Positions 42,344-51,401 of a stretch of DNA of 64,000 bases are shown piece by piece. The DNA is taken from assembly GCF_052116145.1 (NCBI RefSeq), contig NZ_JBQKLQ010000004.1, positions 219,154 to 283,153 on the forward strand, in the 5' to 3' direction. The DNA is from Fundicoccus sp052116145. Lineage in GTDB: Bacteria > Bacillota > Bacilli > Lactobacillales > Aerococcaceae. Below the pieces are notes generated by a model that was not told the DNA's origin, did not search any database, and saw only the letters and a list, made by a program, of their open reading frames with translations. Positions within the stretch are counted from its first letter, which is position 1. Every line of letters starts with the position of its first letter. A program made the position numbers and the translations under genes.

Positions 42344-43351
42344 ATGATTATTACATTAAACCCATTAACTAAAAAAATCGAAGTTGAACAGATCTGTAGC
42401 CAATTGAAGCATTTAGAAATCGAGGTCAATGAATTACCGCACCGTCCGGATATTTCTTTATTGTTGTATGGTGTGATTACGGAAGACAAGTTAGAAATTA
42501 TTCGACGCTTGCCAAGAGTGGTTCGCACAGAAAAAATTCAAATGCCTTACCATCGTGCGAGTAAACAGTTGCATCCTGAAGCAAGCATTATCCAAGTTGG
42601 GAATGTGAAAGTTGGGGGTGGACATTTCGCCATGATTGGTGGGCCTTGTTCAATCGAGAGTCCAATGCAGTTACAAGAAACGGCTAATTATGTACATGCA
42701 GCCGGAGCCAACATGATTCGAGGCGGAGCCTTCAAACCGAGAACATCGCCCTACTCTTTTCAAGGAATGGGTCAATCTGGTTTAGAGTTATTGAGTGAAG
42801 TTGGCGAGGATTTAGGAATGCCAGTGGTATCGGAAGTGATGTCGATTGATCAAATTGATCTGTTCGACAATGTCGATATGTTTCAAGTAGGGGCACGTAA
42901 TATGCAAAACTTCGACTTATTAAAAGAGTTAGGAAAAACAAGTAAGCCTATACTGCTGAAACGTGGTTTGTCAGCAACCATTCAAGAGTGGTTAATGAGT
43001 GCCGAATACATCATGTCCGAAGGAAATGAACATGTGATTTTATGTGAGCGGGGGATTCGAACGTTTGAAACGATGACTCGTAACACTCAAGATATATCAG
43101 CCATTGCAGCGATTAAGAAGTTAAGTCATCTACCAATTGTGATTGACCCAAGTCATGCGGCTGGTAAACGCGATATGATTGAGTCACTTGCCTTAGCAGC
43201 GGTAGCAGCAGGTGCAGATGGTTTAATTATTGAAACTCATCCACATCCCGAAGAGGCTGTGTCGGATGGGGAACAGTCATTGTACCCAGACCAATTTACC
43301 GCCTTGACTGAAAAGGTTTGGAAGTTACATCAATTCATGAAGACTTTATAA
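42344..43351 (+). CDS. aroF: DAHP synthase, type I-beta with N-terminal regulatory domain
   Basis: A 335-residue 3-deoxy-D-arabino-heptulosonate-7-phosphate synthase, the first step of the shikimate pathway. Residues 1-70 are a ferredoxin-like (ACT-like) extension as in Thermotoga DAHP synthase, where it mediates Phe/Tyr inhibition. The barrel has MIGGPCSIES, GGAFKPRTSPYSFQG, VGARNMQN, LLKRGLSATIQEW, ILCERGIRTFE, VIDPSHAAGKR and IETHPHPEEAVSDGEQS, including the metal-binding Cys and His. GAGGAGG precedes the ATG. First structural gene of the aro operon, controlled by the upstream attenuator, so both transcription and enzyme activity probably respond to aromatic amino acids. Confidence 0.93.
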   Translation: MIITLNPLTKKIEVEQICSQLKHLEIEVNELPHRPDISLLLYGVITEDKLEIIRRLPRVVRTEKIQMPYHRASKQLHPEASIIQVGNVKVGGGHFAMIGGPCSIESPMQLQETANYVHAAGANMIRGGAFKPRTSPYSFQGMGQSGLELLSEVGEDLGMPVVSEVMSIDQIDLFDNVDMFQVGARNMQNFDLLKELGKTSKPILLKRGLSATIQEWLMSAEYIMSEGNEHVILCERGIRTFETMTRNTQDISAIAAIKKLSHLPIVIDPSHAAGKRDMIESLALAAVAAGADGLIIETHPHPEEAVSDGEQSLYPDQFTALTEKVWKLHQFMKTL

Positions 43352-43402
43352 GACGAGGATAGCCAATCGATGATTGGCCCAAAAATGAAGGAGGGTCACA
43401 CC

Positions 43403-44500
43403 TTGGAGAAAATTCGTATCCCGATTGAACAAGGTTATGACGTCTTAATTGGTCACGGCTTACTAGATAGAGCGGGGGACTTAATTAAAAACCAAGTGCA
43501 AAATCGAAAAGTATTGCTCGTGACAGATGAGCATGTAGCTGAACAAGGCTATGCATCCAGAGTCACTCATGCTATCAAAAGTGTGGCTGAGGTTAGTCAC
43601 GTTAAAGTCTTCCCTCCTGGAGAAAGGCAAAAGTCGCTGTCGAATGTAGAAGAATTAGTGGAGATGTTGGCTAGCTTAAACTTTTCAAGGCAAGATTGTC
43701 TGATAGCCTTAGGCGGTGGTGTGATTGGAGATTTAGTTGGGTTTGTCGCAAGTATCTATTTGCGTGGCATTGATTTTATACAAATACCTACGACTTTATT
43801 AGCGGCGATTGATTCGTCTGTTGGCGGTAAAACGGCCGTCGATTTACCGCAAGGTAAAAACTTGGTAGGGGCCTTTCATCACCCAAGTGTTGTTTTATGT
43901 GATGTTGCTACGTTTGAAACCTTGCCTGCAGCAATTTTTGAAGAGGGTTGTAGCGAACTGATTAAATATGGAATGATTATGAAGCCAAGTTTATTACAAG
44001 AGCTGATGTCTAGAGAGCAACCACTGACAGCACAAGATCCAGAACTAGTGCGCTTAGTAAAAACTTGTGTTGAAATGAAAAGCTCTGTCGTTGTAGAAGA
44101 TGAATTTGATCAAGGCTTAAGGCAATTATTAAATTACGGTCATACTCTAGGTCATGCATTGGAACAAGTCAGCCAGTATGAAATTAGTCATGGGCGAGCA
44201 ATTGCGACGGGCATGCAGCTGTTTTTGCAAATGGCGATGCAAAGAAGAGAATTGCCACCGGATTACTTGACTAACTTCACACAGTTACTAGATGATTATC
44301 ATTTATTGGAAGGGCCGTATGTTTATTCGGCAAAAGACTTAAATCAAGCCATGTTGAATGATAAAAAAAGGCGCAGGCATACAATGACAATAGTCTTACC
44401 AAGCGACTTTGGCCGCTGTGAATTGATCGAGTTGCCAGTTGTGGAATTTAGTCAGTGGTTTGAAAAGGAGTGGAATGCGGATGTGTCAACAAAGAATTAA
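43403..44500 (+). CDS. aroB: 3-dehydroquinate synthase
   Basis: A 365-residue NAD- and metal-dependent enzyme that cyclises DAHP to 3-dehydroquinate. LLVTDEHVAEQGYA, VFPPGERQKSL, ALGGGVIGDLVGFVASIYLRG, QIPTTLLAAIDSSVGGKTAVDLPQGKN (split here over the family block) and YGHTLGHALEQ carry the NAD site and the metal-binding Glu and His residues. The TTG at 43403 is taken as start because AAGGAGGG lies 7 bases upstream; an in-frame ATG at 43370 lacks a site. The end overlaps aroE. Confidence 0.9.
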   Translation: MEKIRIPIEQGYDVLIGHGLLDRAGDLIKNQVQNRKVLLVTDEHVAEQGYASRVTHAIKSVAEVSHVKVFPPGERQKSLSNVEELVEMLASLNFSRQDCLIALGGGVIGDLVGFVASIYLRGIDFIQIPTTLLAAIDSSVGGKTAVDLPQGKNLVGAFHHPSVVLCDVATFETLPAAIFEEGCSELIKYGMIMKPSLLQELMSREQPLTAQDPELVRLVKTCVEMKSSVVVEDEFDQGLRQLLNYGHTLGHALEQVSQYEISHGRAIATGMQLFLQMAMQRRELPPDYLTNFTQLLDDYHLLEGPYVYSAKDLNQAMLNDKKRRRHTMTIVLPSDFGRCELIELPVVEFSQWFEKEWNADVSTKN

Positions 44501-45350
44501 TGGTGAAACGAGCCTCTATGCGGTAATCGGCTCACCGATTAAGCATTCTCAGTCCCCTTCGATATACAATCAGGCCTTTAGTCGCTTTAAAATCAATAGT
44601 GTCTATCTCGCTTTTGAAGTGACTAAAGAAGACACACAAGCCAGTATAGCTTCGCTTAAACAGTTAGGCGTTAAGGGCTTGAATATCACAATGCCCTGTA
44701 AAGATGAAGCCTTAGCCTGTGCGGATGAATTGGATGAAACGGCCAATTATGTTCAAGCGGTCAATACGCTGGTTTTAGATAATGGGCGTTGGAAAGGTTA
44801 TAACACGGATGGGATTGGCTTTTGGTCGGCAGTCAAAGCGAAAGGTTATCAGTTAGTTAAAGAAAAGGTGTTGATTTTTGGTTCAGGTAATACGGCAGGC
44901 GTTCTGATGGTGCAGGCAGTTCTAGAAGGGGTTCAAGAATTGGTAATTGTTGGCCGTGATCTGGAACGGCCATTGGTAATTAAAGAGCTGATAAATAGAT
45001 TGGTGAAAGATTACGGTGTGCAAATAAAGCTGGTTGATTTATCGAACCGGCACTTTCTTGAGAGGGTGCTTTTAGCTAGTGATATTGTGGTACAGGCTAC
45101 GAGTGTTGGTATGGCGCCAAATTGCCAGCAGACTATTCTACCTAAAGGTCTGTTGTTTAAAAAAGGGGCTTTGGTGTGTGACATTGTTTATAATCCTTTG
45201 CAGACGGAGTTTTTGCGTGTGGCCCAAGAGCAAGGCTGTGTGACTTTGCATGGTTTACATATGTTGGTGGGACAGGCGGCGGTGAATTATGCTTTATTCA
45301 CGTCTGGAGAGTTGGATGTTGAGTGGGTGCTGGGTGAACTTTTAGATTAG
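44481..45350 (+). CDS. aroE: shikimate dehydrogenase
   Basis: About 289 residues. AVIGSPIKHSQSPSIYNQAF is the shikimate-binding Ser region; the catalytic Lys is in LNITMPCKDEAL, where most homologues have PHK or PFK; the catalytic Asp is in YNTDGIGF; VLIFGSGNTAGVLMVQA is the NADP-binding turn, and GLHMLVGQAA is the C-terminal block. It reduces 3-dehydroshikimate with NADPH. The start is taken at 44481, 10 bases after AAAAGGAG; ATG at 44475 is an alternative. It overlaps the aroB end, so translation is coupled. Confidence 0.88.
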   Translation: MCQQRINGETSLYAVIGSPIKHSQSPSIYNQAFSRFKINSVYLAFEVTKEDTQASIASLKQLGVKGLNITMPCKDEALACADELDETANYVQAVNTLVLDNGRWKGYNTDGIGFWSAVKAKGYQLVKEKVLIFGSGNTAGVLMVQAVLEGVQELVIVGRDLERPLVIKELINRLVKDYGVQIKLVDLSNRHFLERVLLASDIVVQATSVGMAPNCQQTILPKGLLFKKGALVCDIVYNPLQTEFLRVAQEQGCVTLHGLHMLVGQAAVNYALFTSGELDVEWVLGELLD

Positions 45351-45360
45351 GGGGAGTAGT

Positions 45361-46743
45361 ATGTTACGTTTTATTACAGCGGGTGAGTCTCATGGCCCTG
45401 TGTTGACAACGATTATCGAGGGTTTACCTGCGGGGTTACCGATCAGTGTGGAGAAGATTAATGTGGCAATGGCGCGTCGCCAGGGTGGTTATGGGCGTGG
45501 CAATCGTATGAAGATTGAGACAGATCGAATTCAGATTACGTCTGGTGTGCGTCATGGTTTGACTTTAGGCTCGCCGGTGACGATGAGTTTACCCAATAAA
45601 GATTTTAAGAATTGGCAGAGTGTGATGGGGATTGAACCTTTAGAGGATCCACGTGCGAAGTTACGTCGAGCGGTTCATCGTCCGCGTCCGGGACATGCGG
45701 ATTTAGTGGGTGGGATAAAGTACCACCATGCGGATTTACGGAATGTCTTGGAACGTTCGTCTGCACGCGAGACGGCGATGCGGGTGGCATTAGGCTCGGT
45801 AGCAAGTCAATTGTTGGAAGGCTTGGGCGTTGAAGTGGCAGCTTATGTACGTGAGCTTGGTGGCATCGTCTGCGAGGCGGATGTGGCTGAGTTGAGTTTG
45901 ATTGACTTGCGTGAACGTGTATCGAAATCACCTGTGATGATGGTGGATTCGGCTCAAGAAGCGGCAGTGATGGCGAAGATTGATGAGACCAAGAAAGCGG
46001 GTAATACACTGGGCGGTGTTGTGGAAGTGATTGCGACGGGACTTCCGGTTGGGTTAGGAAGCTATACACAATGGGATAAGAAGTTGGACGGTCGTTTAGT
46101 CCAAGCGATGGTCAGTATTAATGCCTTTAAGGGGGCTGAGATTGGCGATGGTTTTGAGTTAGCCCGTCGTTTTGGTAGTGAAGTGATGGATGAGATTGCT
46201 TATAGTCCAGAGCGAGGTTTTTATCGTTTGAGTAACCACTTAGGTGGGATTGAGGGCGGAATGACGAATGGCATGCCGGTGATTGTGCGTGGTGTCAAGA
46301 AGCCGATTCCGACTTTATATCGTCCGCTGCAAAGTGTGGATATTTATACGAAAGAAACTTATGACGCGAGTATTGAGCGTAGTGATACGACGGCGGTTCC
46401 TGCAGCCAGTGTGGTGGCTGAAGCAGTGGTGGCGCTAGAGCTCGCCCAAGCAGTACTGGAGAAATTTCCACATGATAGCTATGGGGAGTTGAAACGCGCG
46501 GTGGCAGCTCACCGAGCATACAGCAAGAATCCGGATATGTGGCAACAAATTGGTGAAGGGGATGTAGTAAATACGGATTGGGCCGCTCACGCAGATGCCA
46601 AGGCTGATAAAGAAACTCAGCGTGCCACAAGAAGTGCCAAGGTTCACAATAAAACCCAGGCGCAAAGCCAAGCGAAGCCAGCAAACAAAGCTGAAACTAG
46701 TCAAATGGTATTAGAGGAAAACACTGAAGACAAGGAGTCTTGA
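45361..46743 (+). CDS. aroC: chorismate synthase with long C-terminal extension
   Basis: A 460-residue protein; the usual length is about 390. The enzyme core has FITAGESHGPVLTTIIEG, RRQGGYGRG, GKI-type VGGIKYHHADLRNVLERSSA, RREGGIEGGMTNG-like LGGIEGGMTNGMPV and the late SDTTAVPAASVVAE. It makes chorismate from EPSP using reduced FMN. The last 75 residues (from about 385) are a low-complexity tail rich in Ala, Lys, Gln, Asp and Glu with no known fold. AroA, next door, carries a similar tail at its N-terminus. GGGGAG precedes the ATG by 5 bases. Confidence 0.92.
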   Translation: MLRFITAGESHGPVLTTIIEGLPAGLPISVEKINVAMARRQGGYGRGNRMKIETDRIQITSGVRHGLTLGSPVTMSLPNKDFKNWQSVMGIEPLEDPRAKLRRAVHRPRPGHADLVGGIKYHHADLRNVLERSSARETAMRVALGSVASQLLEGLGVEVAAYVRELGGIVCEADVAELSLIDLRERVSKSPVMMVDSAQEAAVMAKIDETKKAGNTLGGVVEVIATGLPVGLGSYTQWDKKLDGRLVQAMVSINAFKGAEIGDGFELARRFGSEVMDEIAYSPERGFYRLSNHLGGIEGGMTNGMPVIVRGVKKPIPTLYRPLQSVDIYTKETYDASIERSDTTAVPAASVVAEAVVALELAQAVLEKFPHDSYGELKRAVAAHRAYSKNPDMWQQIGEGDVVNTDWAAHADAKADKETQRATRSAKVHNKTQAQSQAKPANKAETSQMVLEENTEDKES

Positions 46744-46746
46744 GCG

Positions 46747-48195
46747 ATGACAAGAAAACTAGAAAATATGGGGAATGGGTCGACTACCAGCCAGGAAACT
46801 AATCAAGCAAGTAGTGGCGCTTCTGGAAAAACGGGTAAACGAGTCAATCTCACTAAGACTTCGATTACGATGGATGCCCCCAATACAAAGGGCAGAAAAT
46901 TAAGAACACATTTGGCAGGTATCCAAACCCGTTTGACGGTACCAGGCGATAAATCAATTTCACATCGCAGTATTATATTAGGTTCAATAGCTGAAGGGCA
47001 AACACGTGTGACAGGTTTTTTAAAAGCGGAAGATTGTCTGGCAACGATTGCGGTTATGCGCCAATTGGGAGTGGAGATAAACGAAGATCTTGAAAGTGAT
47101 GAGATTGTGATTGAAGGGCGTGGTTGGTCTGGTTTGACAGCCTCCAAGCAGCCATTAGATTGTGGTAATTCCGGTACGACCATGCGTTTATTAACGGGCC
47201 TTTTGGCTGGGCAACCTTTTGAAAGTCAATTAATTGGAGACGCCTCCTTGAATCAACGACCGATGGGACGCGTGATGGAGCCTTTAGGAGCAATGGGTGC
47301 TTCACTATCGGGTTATCTTGAAACCGAGCTACCGCCTTTAGTAATTCAGCCGGTCGACAAGTTGACGGCGATTGACTATGAAATGACGGTCGCGAGCGCC
47401 CAAGTGAAGTCAGCCATCATGTTAGGCGCTTTGCAAGCAGAAGGCGAAACGACCATTATCGAGAAAGTTTTATCCCGTAATCATACGGAAGAAATGTTGC
47501 GTTTATTTGGAGTCGATGTGGAGGTTAAGCGTAAAGCGATTCGCATTCGTGGCGGTCAGAAACTCACCGGGCAAAGGGTTGAGGTGCCGGGAGATATTTC
47601 GTCAGCTGCTTACTTTTTAGCTTTAGGCTTGTTGCTTCCAGAGACGGAAATTAAGATTGAAAATGTCGGCTTCAATGAGACGCGCTCGGGTATATTGGAC
47701 GTCATACAGGCGATGGGAGGCGATTTGAAAATTGAGCCGCGTGATAATGGCATTAGTGTTGACTTAACCGTTCGCAGTAGCCAATTGAAGAACACGGTGA
47801 TTGAAGGCAGCATCATTCCACGCTTGATTGATGAATTGCCAGTGATTGCTTTAATGGCGACCCAAGCCAATGGTGTCACGATGATTCGTGATGCCGAAGA
47901 GTTGAAGGTCAAAGAGACGGACCGCATTCAAGCAGTTGCTTCTCAACTGAATGCGATGGGGGCCAACATTATACCTACCGAAGATGGTTGGTTAATTCGC
48001 GGTCAGACTGACTTGCAAGCGGCAGATGTGAACAGTTTTGGCGATCACCGTATCGGCATGATGTTACAAATTGCGGCTCTTTTAGTTAAGGAAGGAACGG
48101 TTCATCTAGCAGATGCTTCTTGCGTCAACATTAGCTATCCTAGTTTTTTTGACACGATTGAAAGTCTGGAGAAGCCGAGCGAGGGGATAAAGTAA
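46747..48195 (+). CDS. aroA: EPSP synthase with N-terminal low-complexity extension
   Basis: A 482-residue 5-enolpyruvylshikimate-3-phosphate synthase; homologues are about 430. The first 50 residues are Ser, Thr, Gly, Asn and Lys rich and not part of the fold. The enzyme starts near LTVPGDKSISHRSIILGSIA, followed by LDCGNSGTTMRLLTGLLAGQ, QVKSAIMLGALQA, PGDISSAAYFLALGLLL and KVKETDRIQAV. The LDCGNSGTTMR motif has Ala-free spacing typical of glyphosate-sensitivity-variable class II enzymes, which I do not interpret further. AAGGAG lies across the aroC stop, so the genes are coupled. Confidence 0.92.
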   Translation: MTRKLENMGNGSTTSQETNQASSGASGKTGKRVNLTKTSITMDAPNTKGRKLRTHLAGIQTRLTVPGDKSISHRSIILGSIAEGQTRVTGFLKAEDCLATIAVMRQLGVEINEDLESDEIVIEGRGWSGLTASKQPLDCGNSGTTMRLLTGLLAGQPFESQLIGDASLNQRPMGRVMEPLGAMGASLSGYLETELPPLVIQPVDKLTAIDYEMTVASAQVKSAIMLGALQAEGETTIIEKVLSRNHTEEMLRLFGVDVEVKRKAIRIRGGQKLTGQRVEVPGDISSAAYFLALGLLLPETEIKIENVGFNETRSGILDVIQAMGGDLKIEPRDNGISVDLTVRSSQLKNTVIEGSIIPRLIDELPVIALMATQANGVTMIRDAEELKVKETDRIQAVASQLNAMGANIIPTEDGWLIRGQTDLQAADVNSFGDHRIGMMLQIAALLVKEGTVHLADASCVNISYPSFFDTIESLEKPSEGIK

Positions 48196-48304
48196 AAGAC
48201 TGCGAAGGTGGACTAGAACCACCCTTACGTAAGAGTTCCATTGATGTGTGATTTATTCATACGACAGAGAAATAGTAGACTTTCGCACGCAGCACAGGCA
48301 ATTA

Positions 48305-48346
48305 ATGAAGCGGCCCTGTTCCAACAAATTCTAAAGACCGCTTCAT
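48305..48346 (+). other. hairpin between aroA and aroK
   Basis: ATGAAGCGG (48305-48313) pairs with CCGCTTCAT (48338-48346). No T-run follows, so it is more likely an mRNA processing or stability element than a terminator. Confidence 0.4.
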
Positions 48347-48375
48347 AAGCAAACACTAGAAAGGAGAAGGAGCAA

Positions 48376-48870
48376 ATGATTTTAGTTGGCTTTATGGGTG
48401 CCGGTAAGACGACCATTGGACGCTTACTGGGGAAGAAGCTAGGATTAGCCTTTCTTGATTTGGATTCGGCAATCTCTGACGAAGCCGAGATGACTATTCC
48501 AAATCTTTTCAAAGAAAGGGGCGAAGCCGGTTTTCGTCAGTTGGAATTGGAAATTTTGCAGAAGCATTTGGGCCAGGCAGGCGTTCTGTCGACAGGTGGT
48601 GGCTGTGTGGAGACTGAGTTGGTGCGTGCTTTGTTGAAAGAGCAGGCGAATGTTGTGTGTTTGGCTAGTAGTTTTGACTTGTTGTACGGACGCATCGTCA
48701 ATGATCCATTGGTGTGTCGGCCGATTGTTAAGCAGAAAAGTCGCCAGGAGTTAGAGGCTTTATATCAGCAGCGGCTGGTGTTATACGAGGAAGTGGCTGA
48801 TGTGAAGATTGAAACGGATGGTTTGAGTCCTTGGCAAATCGCGGATTTGATCAAGTGCTTGACTTCCTAA
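48376..48870 (+). CDS. aroK: shikimate kinase
   Basis: A 164-residue P-loop kinase: Walker A GFMGAGKTTIGR, shikimate-binding FLDLDSAISDEAEMTIPNLF (Asp pair) and EAGFRQLELE (Arg), STGGGCV loop, and lid residues in DPLVCRPIV. It phosphorylates shikimate with ATP. AAAGGAG lies before the ATG. It stands 180 bases behind aroA, the largest gap in the operon. It is the last pathway gene here; no pheA or tyrA follows. Confidence 0.9.
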   Translation: MILVGFMGAGKTTIGRLLGKKLGLAFLDLDSAISDEAEMTIPNLFKERGEAGFRQLELEILQKHLGQAGVLSTGGGCVETELVRALLKEQANVVCLASSFDLLYGRIVNDPLVCRPIVKQKSRQELEALYQQRLVLYEEVADVKIETDGLSPWQIADLIKCLTS

Positions 48871-48910
48871 GCAAAAAATAATCATATGGAGTTCTTGCAA
48901 TGGCTTTCTG

Positions 48911-48919
48911 TGATATAAT
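48911..48919 (+). promoter_or_regulatory. extended -10 promoter of ecsAB
   Basis: TGATATAAT, 66 bases before the ecsA start; no good -35. Confidence 0.5.
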
Positions 48920-48984
48920 GTGACTATTGAAAAAGTGAACGTGCCAAGATCTTGTGGCAAACGCACTGAACACAGGAGGAAGTT

Positions 48985-49740
48985 ATGACGCTGAAAGTTA
49001 CAGAGCTATCTAGTGGTTACCGTCAGGTACCCGTCTTGAAAAATGTAGATTTTGACATTGAATTTGGCGAAATCGTTGGACTAATTGGTTTGAACGGTGC
49101 CGGAAAATCAACTCTTTTAAAAACAATTTTAGGTTTATTGACACCACAAAAAGGCTCGGTCTCGATTGACGGCAAGAGCTTACAAGCGGATCATGCGGCT
49201 TATGCCAAACAGTTGGCCTATATCCCTGAAACACCTATCTTATATGAAGCGTTGACTCTAAAAGAACATTTAGAAATGACTGCTTTAGGGTACGGCATAC
49301 CGATAGAGACAGTGATGGAAAGGGCCGAGCCTTTGTTAACATTATTTCGTTTAGATAAACATTTGAGCTGGTTCCCGGCATATTTTTCTAAAGGGATGAA
49401 GCAGAAAGTGATGGTTATTTGTGCCTTAGTGACGGACGCACGCGTTTTGATTATCGACGAACCTTTCTTAGGACTCGATCCATTAGCGATCAAACATTTC
49501 ACGCAATTATTAAAAGAGCGGGCCGAAGCTGGCAGCGCGATTCTATTTACAACCCACGTCCTAAGTATTGCGGAATCTTTATGCGACCATTTTCTAATGT
49601 TGCAAGCAGGCGAGTTAATTGCCAGCGGTGACCTCACACAGATGCAGGCGCAGCTTAAACGACCAGATGCTAGCTTAGACGAATTGTATGTCATGATTGC
49701 TGAAGAGGGCTTAGCGGCTGAGGCGGGTGGCAGCGTATGA
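48985..49740 (+). CDS. ecsA: EcsA-like ABC transporter ATP-binding protein
   Basis: A 251-residue ABC ATPase: Walker A GLNGAGKST, signature FSKGMKQKVMV (a KGMKQ variant usual for EcsA/NatA-type exporters), Walker B VLIIDEPFLGLD and a late His in FTTHVLSIA. EcsAB exporters influence protein secretion and intramembrane proteolysis of peptide pheromones and leaders in Firmicutes. AGGAGG precedes the ATG, and the stop overlaps the permease start (ATGA). Confidence 0.82.
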   Translation: MTLKVTELSSGYRQVPVLKNVDFDIEFGEIVGLIGLNGAGKSTLLKTILGLLTPQKGSVSIDGKSLQADHAAYAKQLAYIPETPILYEALTLKEHLEMTALGYGIPIETVMERAEPLLTLFRLDKHLSWFPAYFSKGMKQKVMVICALVTDARVLIIDEPFLGLDPLAIKHFTQLLKERAEAGSAILFTTHVLSIAESLCDHFLMLQAGELIASGDLTQMQAQLKRPDASLDELYVMIAEEGLAAEAGGSV

Positions 49741-51002
49741 CAAGTTTAGCGCAACTTTGGCAAAAGCGTTTCGCGCAGTTTGCCAAAGAGTTAGGCAAAT
49801 ACGGCCGCTTAATTTTTAACGATCATTTCTCAATTATACTGTTTGTCATATTAGGCTTTGGTGCATTCTTTTACCGCGAACAACTCGTTCGTTTGCAAGC
49901 CATGGACACAGGAAGTATTCGTTTGCCGATTATTGTGATTGCCGTCATCATTTTGGCCGTCTGTTTTCAATTAGGTAAACCGATGTGGCTAACGAAGGAC
50001 TCGGATAAAAGTTACTTATTTGCTCGCGGCAAAGAGTGGCATGCCTATTGGCTGAAGGGCACACTCTTGGCAGTTATTCTGCCTGTCATTATTTTACTGG
50101 CAGCAGTCGTACTACTGTCACCATTTATCAGTTTGGTGACCTCGTGGTCTAGCGAGCAATTGTTACTTCTATGCGTTTACTTAGCGCTGGCTAAAGTTCT
50201 CAGCTTTGTGTTAATTTACTTAAATATCTTTACCTTAGGCCTAGGGAAAATCCAACAACCCTTGAACCAATGGCACCACACCTTGGCTTTTGTGCTAGTC
50301 TTGACAAGTAGCTTTTTATTACCATCAAGACCTTGGCATATCTTAATGTTTGGTATCGTGCTAATTGGCCTAAGCGCTTACGTTTTGTGGGCGTTGACTC
50401 AGCGTGAGCAACGTTTAATCCAATTTGAATATGTCATCGAACAAGAAACGGCCCGCGAATCGACCTTCTACAAATGGATCGCCATTTTTGCAGACGTGCC
50501 ACATTTGGTCCCCTCTGTCAAACGACGCGCCTTTCTCGACGGCCTATTGGAGAACCTAAGCAAACGCCTAGCCAACCGAGGCAGTTATATGTACTTACGT
50601 ATGCTGTTTCGCAACAATGCCTATAGCGGCGTTTGGCTACGTGTGATGTTATTTATCGCTGTTATGCTCCTTTTAGTCGACCAATTATACATGGCCATGA
50701 TTTTAGGAGCAATCGGCCACTTACTAACCGTCGTCCAATTGGTGCCGCTGATTCACTACTATGACGCACACCCATTCCAACAACTATACCCAGTACAAAT
50801 CGCCAAGCAGTATCAAGCCTTCCAGCCAACGATGATGATCATATTTATCATTCAAACCGCCTTCTATGCCCTGGTCTGGAGTTTCATCCAAGGCTTTAAC
50901 TTCACGTGGTTACTGGTCGCCGGCACGTGGTTAGCGACCGCCGCTTTATTGAGTTACTTTTACATCCCGCTCTGGGACCGAAAACAAAACAACACACACT
51001 AA
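49737..51002 (+). CDS. ecsB: EcsB-like ABC transporter permease
   Basis: A 421-residue membrane protein with about ten hydrophobic segments in two groups (residues 30-190 and 290-410) around a cytoplasmic middle part. LWQKRFAQFAKELGKYGRLIFNDHF at the N-terminus (given here in shortened sense: basic start then FNDHFS) and the PMWLTKDSDKSYLFARGKEW loop are EcsB hallmarks. It forms the exporter with the preceding ATPase. Lactobacillales EcsAB are linked to export or processing of small hydrophobic peptides, but that role is not visible here. Confidence 0.82.
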   Translation: MTSLAQLWQKRFAQFAKELGKYGRLIFNDHFSIILFVILGFGAFFYREQLVRLQAMDTGSIRLPIIVIAVIILAVCFQLGKPMWLTKDSDKSYLFARGKEWHAYWLKGTLLAVILPVIILLAAVVLLSPFISLVTSWSSEQLLLLCVYLALAKVLSFVLIYLNIFTLGLGKIQQPLNQWHHTLAFVLVLTSSFLLPSRPWHILMFGIVLIGLSAYVLWALTQREQRLIQFEYVIEQETARESTFYKWIAIFADVPHLVPSVKRRAFLDGLLENLSKRLANRGSYMYLRMLFRNNAYSGVWLRVMLFIAVMLLLVDQLYMAMILGAIGHLLTVVQLVPLIHYYDAHPFQQLYPVQIAKQYQAFQPTMMIIFIIQTAFYALVWSFIQGFNFTWLLVAGTWLATAALLSYFYIPLWDRKQNNTH

Positions 51003-51033
51003 TTTATTTAGAATAACTACGACAGATTGCTTG

Positions 51034-51078
51034 CACTTTCCACCCACGCCCAGCAGCGAAGGAGAAAGTGTTTTTTTT
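51034..51078 (+). terminator. terminator of ecsAB
   Basis: CACTTTC (51034-51040) pairs with GAAAGTG (51064-51070), followed by eight T residues. Confidence 0.7.
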
Positions 51079-51401
51079 GTTTGGTCGAATAAGCGCAAGA
51101 CTGGTCTTTTGAAGGGGCGACTTCGGTGGGGCAAGCTCGTCGGCTAAGCCACTATGGCCTGTTAGGCGCCTTTGCAAGCCGAAAACTTCACAAAAGAAAA
51201 GGCATCCTTACAAGGTAATTCAAAGCGATAAGTGCATTTAAGTGATTTGATTGAAAGCAATTGATATACTATAACTAACAAGTAGCGAGAGCTGTGAAGG
51301 AAGTTTCTGCTAAATTTGTCTACCTTTGGGCACGGAACAAAGTGAAAATATTGAAAGCTATAGTCGTCCGCCCCTCAACACATTCATAAGGAGGCAATAA
51401 A
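51079..51401. other. intergenic region with promoter of the next secreted-protein gene
   Basis: About 320 bases without a gene. A likely promoter is TTGATT (51247-51252), 17 bases, TATAAC (51270-51275). The GC-rich part at 51100-51180 shows no clear repeat. Confidence 0.45.

Noticed and set aside
45605..46069. 154-codon minus-strand frame opposite aroC
   Set aside because: It is an antisense shadow of a well-conserved gene with no start signals and an improbable Pro/Ser/His-rich composition.
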